Origin: Yersinia hibernica
Lineage (GTDB): Bacteria > Pseudomonadota > Gammaproteobacteria > Enterobacterales > Enterobacteriaceae
Length of the DNA: 64,000 bases
Assembly: GCF_004124235.1 (NCBI RefSeq)
Contig: NZ_CP032487.1
Location: 3,224,001-3,288,000, forward strand
Reading direction: 5' to 3'
The first letter of the stretch is position 1, and every line of letters begins with the position of its first letter. Both the position numbers and the translations under genes were made by a program. Below are positions 62,348 through 64,000 of the stretch, one piece after another. The notes under the pieces were generated by a model. That model saw nothing but the letters and a program-made list of their open reading frames with translations, ran no database searches and was not told where the DNA came from.

Positions 62348-64000
62348 ATGCCCACTCTCAATCTCGGTAAAACTCTGCTCCAACTCGATAATGTCAGCCG
62401 CTGGTTTGTGACGGGTGAAGAAACGGTTCAGGTGCTGAAAAATATCAATCTGACCATCTACAGCGGTGAAATGGTGGCGATTGTCGGGGCATCTGGCTCT
62501 GGTAAATCAACCCTCATGAACATTCTCGGCTGTCTGGATAAACCCAGTTCCGGCGAGTATCTAGTGGCAGGGCGTATTCCCCAGCATTTAGATAGCAATG
62601 AATTAGCCGAATTACGCCGGGAACATTTTGGCTTTATTTTTCAGCGCTACCATTTACTCAATGATTTGAATGCTCGGGAAAATGTCGAAATTCCGGCGAT
62701 TTATGCCGGTGTTGACCAGCAAGAACGCCGCCAGCGCGCCGCCTATCTACTCACCCGCCTTGGATTAGTCGACCGATTGGATTATCACCCCAGCCAACTT
62801 TCCGGCGGGCAACAACAGCGAGTCAGTATTGCCAGAGCATTGATGAATGGCGGGGAAGTGATTCTGGCGGATGAACCCACTGGCGCACTCGATACCCACA
62901 GTGGCAGCGAAGTCTTAAATATTCTCAAGGATTTACATCTACAAGGTCATACCGTGGTGATTGTCACCCATGATATGTCGATTGCCGAACATGCTCAGCG
63001 GATTATCGAACTCAGAGACGGCGAGATTATTGCTGACCGGCAAATGCCGCCAGCCGCGCAGCCAGAGCCGCTGGCCACAACCCGTGCCATAGCAGCCCCA
63101 GAGATTGCCAATAAAGCGCCACTCACCCCGTGGAAGGCGCAATGGGACCGCCTACAAGAGGCGTTCAAAATGGCGCTGTTAGCGATGTCCGCCCAGCGCT
63201 TGCGCACCTTGTTGACCATGCTGGGGATTATTATCGGCATTGCGTCGGTGGTCTGCGTCGTGGCATTGGGTAAAGGCTCGCAACAACAGGTACTGGCGAA
63301 TATCAATGCCATGGGCACCAGCACCTTGGAGATTTTCCCCGGTAAAGATTTCGGGGATATGCGCTCAGCCGCCATCCACACATTGCGGGCCACTGATGCG
63401 GATGCTTTAGCCCAACAAGGTTATATCCATAGTGTGACGCCGACGGTCTCCACCAGCACCACCCTGCGCTATGGCAATCAATCAGTCAGCGGCACGGTAA
63501 ATGGGGTTGGCGAGCAATATTTTCTGGTGCGCGGTTACACCATCGACCAAGGCATGGCGTTTAACCGCGCCAGTGTAGATAACTTAATGCAGGAAGCGGT
63601 CATTGATGAAAACACGCGCGCGGAACTGTTCCCTAACGGGGAGAATCCACTCGGCAAAGTTATCTTGCTCGGCTCCCTGCCCTGCCGGGTGATTGGCGTA
63701 GCCGCCAAGAAACAGAGTGGTTTTGGTAGTGACGAGAATCTCAACGTGTGGATCCCCTATACCACCGCGATGAAACGCATGCTTGGCCAATCCTATTTAA
63801 AGAGCATCACCGTGCGGGTGAATGATGATATTGACTTGGCCAATGCCGAGCAAGGTGTGACCAAGCTACTGACTCAGCGCCATGGGACTCAGGATTTTTT
63901 CGTCATGAACACCGACAGCATTCGCCAGACCATCGAGAAAACCACCTCGACCATGACATTGTTGGTATCGATGATTGCGGTTATCTCATTGGTGGTCGGT
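62348..64000 (+). CDS. macB: MacB-like macrolide-type ABC exporter (5' part; runs off right edge)
   Basis: About 551 codons of a family near 650. N-terminal ATPase: Walker [28 protein letters not shown], Walker [24 protein letters not shown]. After a linker, the first membrane helix is in [22 protein letters not shown], followed by the large periplasmic domain ([17 protein letters not shown]) and the start of the second helix ([15 protein letters not shown]). MacB drives efflux of macrolides, peptides or siderophore-type substrates through MacA and TolC. The cut falls in the membrane domain; no defects are seen. Confidence 0.92.
   Translation, partial: MPTLNLGKTLLQLDNVSRWFVTGEETVQVLKNINLTIYSGEMVAIVGASGSGKSTLMNILGCLDKPSSGEYLVAGRIPQHLDSNELAELRREHFGFIFQRYHLLNDLNARENVEIPAIYAGVDQQERRQRAAYLLTRLGLVDRLDYHPSQLSGGQQQRVSIARALMNGGEVILADEPTGALDTHSGSEVLNILKDLHLQGHTVVIVTHDMSIAEHAQRIIELRDGEIIADRQMPPAAQPEPLATTRAIAAPEIANKAPLTPWKAQWDRLQEAFKMALLAMSAQRLRTLLTMLGIIIGIASVVCVVALGKGSQQQVLANINAMGTSTLEIFPGKDFGDMRSAAIHTLRATDADALAQQGYIHSVTPTVSTSTTLRYGNQSVSGTVNGVGEQYFLVRGYTIDQGMAFNRASVDNLMQEAVIDENTRAELFPNGENPLGKVILLGSLPCRVIGVAAKKQSGFGSDENLNVWIPYTTAMKRMLGQSYLKSITVRVNDDIDLANAEQGVTKLLTQRHGTQDFFVMNTDSIRQTIEKTTSTMTLLVSMIAVISLVVG

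Overview
The window reads as chromosomal backbone of an enterobacterium, most likely a Yersinia of the Y. enterocolitica group. This is inferred from remembered protein similarity and synteny; no search was run. Supporting points are E. coli-like gene order around glk, ypeC, mntH, nupC, gltX with its flanking tRNAs, ligA, zipA, cysZ, cysK and ptsHI-crr, a Yersinia/Serratia-type YfuABC/SfuABC iron operon, and short ERIC-like palindrome remnants of the kind common in Yersinia. I see no insertion sequence, prophage, integron or CRISPR array.

Layout, left to right. 1-617: 5' part of an Old Yellow Enzyme gene holding a 13-C tract. 648-4167 (-): four-gene MCE/Mla-type lipid-transport operon (STAS-permease, ATPase, MCE protein, lipoprotein). 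4323-6565: divergent smvA efflux pump and TetR regulator sharing a palindromic operator. 6725-9987: amidohydrolase and amino-acid permease. 10075-11154 (-): mltB. 11463-15201: yfuABC behind a Fur-box-like site, then yahN and a DUF2127 protein. 16634-22457 (-): aryl-beta-glucoside operon bglG-bglF-bglB plus an OprB-type porin, with two antiterminator (RAT)/terminator modules. 23067-27950: DMSO-reductase-like operon dmsABC, a TorD/DmsD chaperone and a shortened NapF-like ferredoxin, behind an FNR-like site. 28140-31696: orphan HicB-like gene, the 24-residue YpdK peptide, cytochrome b561, alaC and a GNAT acetyltransferase.

31939-37276: a YbiU-like DUF1479 gene, then the YpdA/YpdB two-component system immediately followed by yhjX, the transporter it controls in E. 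coli, with a direct-repeat YpdB-type site between them. 37341-42824: glk, a PACE efflux protein with a divergent LysR regulator, an indolepyruvate-type decarboxylase and a YghZ aldo-keto reductase. 42995-46263: ypeC, mntH (Fur-box-like site) and nupC. 46584-49143: tRNA-Lys and three identical tRNA-Val genes divergent from gltX, then two tRNA-Ala. 49265-55794: a nucleotidyltransferase-like gene, a FlxA-like gene, ypeB, ligA, zipA, cysZ and cysK. 56242-58832: ptsH-ptsI-crr with a Cra-like site and a leader hairpin. 58880-64000: CpxA/CpxR-like two-component system divergent from a MacA/MacB-like export pair; macB runs off the right edge.

Shared themes are PTS sugar uptake and its phosphotransfer core, anaerobic respiration, metal uptake, envelope lipid transport and efflux. 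The least expected items are the mini-NapF ferredoxin in a dms operon, the OprB-type porin in a bgl operon, the in-frame poly-G tract in the flavoenzyme, a 12-bp inverted repeat before the MCE operon, and the ypdAB-yhjX linkage with its conserved-looking operator.
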